Of a stretch of 8,010 nt of DNA, positions 7,984-8,010 are shown one piece after another; position 1 is the first letter of the stretch, and each line of letters begins with the position of its first letter. The notes under the pieces are model-generated. The model saw nothing but the letters and a program-made list of their open reading frames with translations, was not told the DNA's origin and did no database searches. The position numbers and the translations under genes were made by a program. The stretch is from JBDHRG01 sp039807445 (GTDB lineage: Bacteria; Pseudomonadota; Gammaproteobacteria; Competibacterales; Competibacteraceae): assembly GCA_039807445.1 (NCBI GenBank), contig JBDHRG010000171.1, forward strand, positions 1-8,010. Reading direction: 5' to 3'.

Positions 7984-8010
7984 ATGTCGAGCAAACTGAG
8001 CGCCGCGATG
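7984..8010 (+). CDS. Start of an unidentified gene (5' end only)
   Basis: Only nine codons are visible (MSSKLSAAM) before the right edge. The start is supported by a near-perfect Shine-Dalgarno AAGGAG (7973-7978) 5 nt before the ATG and by its place opposite the tau operon. An in-frame ATG at 7948 would add 12 residues but has no ribosome site, so 7984 is preferred. Nine residues do not allow a family assignment. A gene of taurine metabolism or its regulator would fit the divergent arrangement, but that is only a guess. Confidence 0.6.

Overview
The window looks like ordinary chromosomal DNA from a GC-rich Gram-negative proteobacterium. A betaproteobacterium (Burkholderiales or Rhodocyclales type) is my best guess, from the high GC, the style of the ThiC and TauA proteins and the gene content. 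This is inference; there is no rRNA or other firm taxonomic marker. I see no transposase, integrase, CRISPR array, tRNA or phage gene.

Layout. (1) Positions 1-1670, minus strand: the N-terminal 556 codons of a large membrane protein with a signal peptide, a coiled-coil periplasmic region and many membrane segments, probably a DUF3772/MscS-type mechanosensitive channel. It runs off the left edge. (2) 1815-2456, plus strand: msrQ, the haem-binding membrane subunit of the MsrPQ periplasmic methionine-sulfoxide reductase. No msrP lies beside it. (3) 2491-4380, minus strand: thiC, convergent with msrQ, with a GC-rich hairpin (2457-2480) in the 34-bp gap. thiC has a textbook control region: a sigma-70-like promoter (4539-4568), a TPP riboswitch (4445-4531) and a purine-rich ribosome binding site. 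(4) 4592-4833: a gene-free spacer with two strong inverted repeats. One is a 136-bp element with 22-bp arms and two internal hairpins. (5) 4834-7580, minus strand: a compact tauABC operon for taurine import (substrate-binding protein, ATPase, permease). (6) 7581-7983: a 403-bp divergent control region holding several short palindromes. (7) 7984-8010, plus strand: the first nine codons of an unidentified gene behind a strong Shine-Dalgarno sequence.

How it works together. tauABC should bring taurine, or a similar sulfonate, across the inner membrane. No desulfonating enzyme (tauD, tpa or xsc) is visible, so taurine use must depend on genes elsewhere or just past the right edge. thiC makes the thiamine pyrimidine (HMP-P) and is switched off by thiamine pyrophosphate through its own leader. 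It is independent of the tau operon although both lie on the minus strand. msrQ serves repair of oxidised periplasmic proteins. The known genes are conventional. The least explained item is the structured inverted-repeat element at 4663-4798. I found no convincing new multi-gene system.
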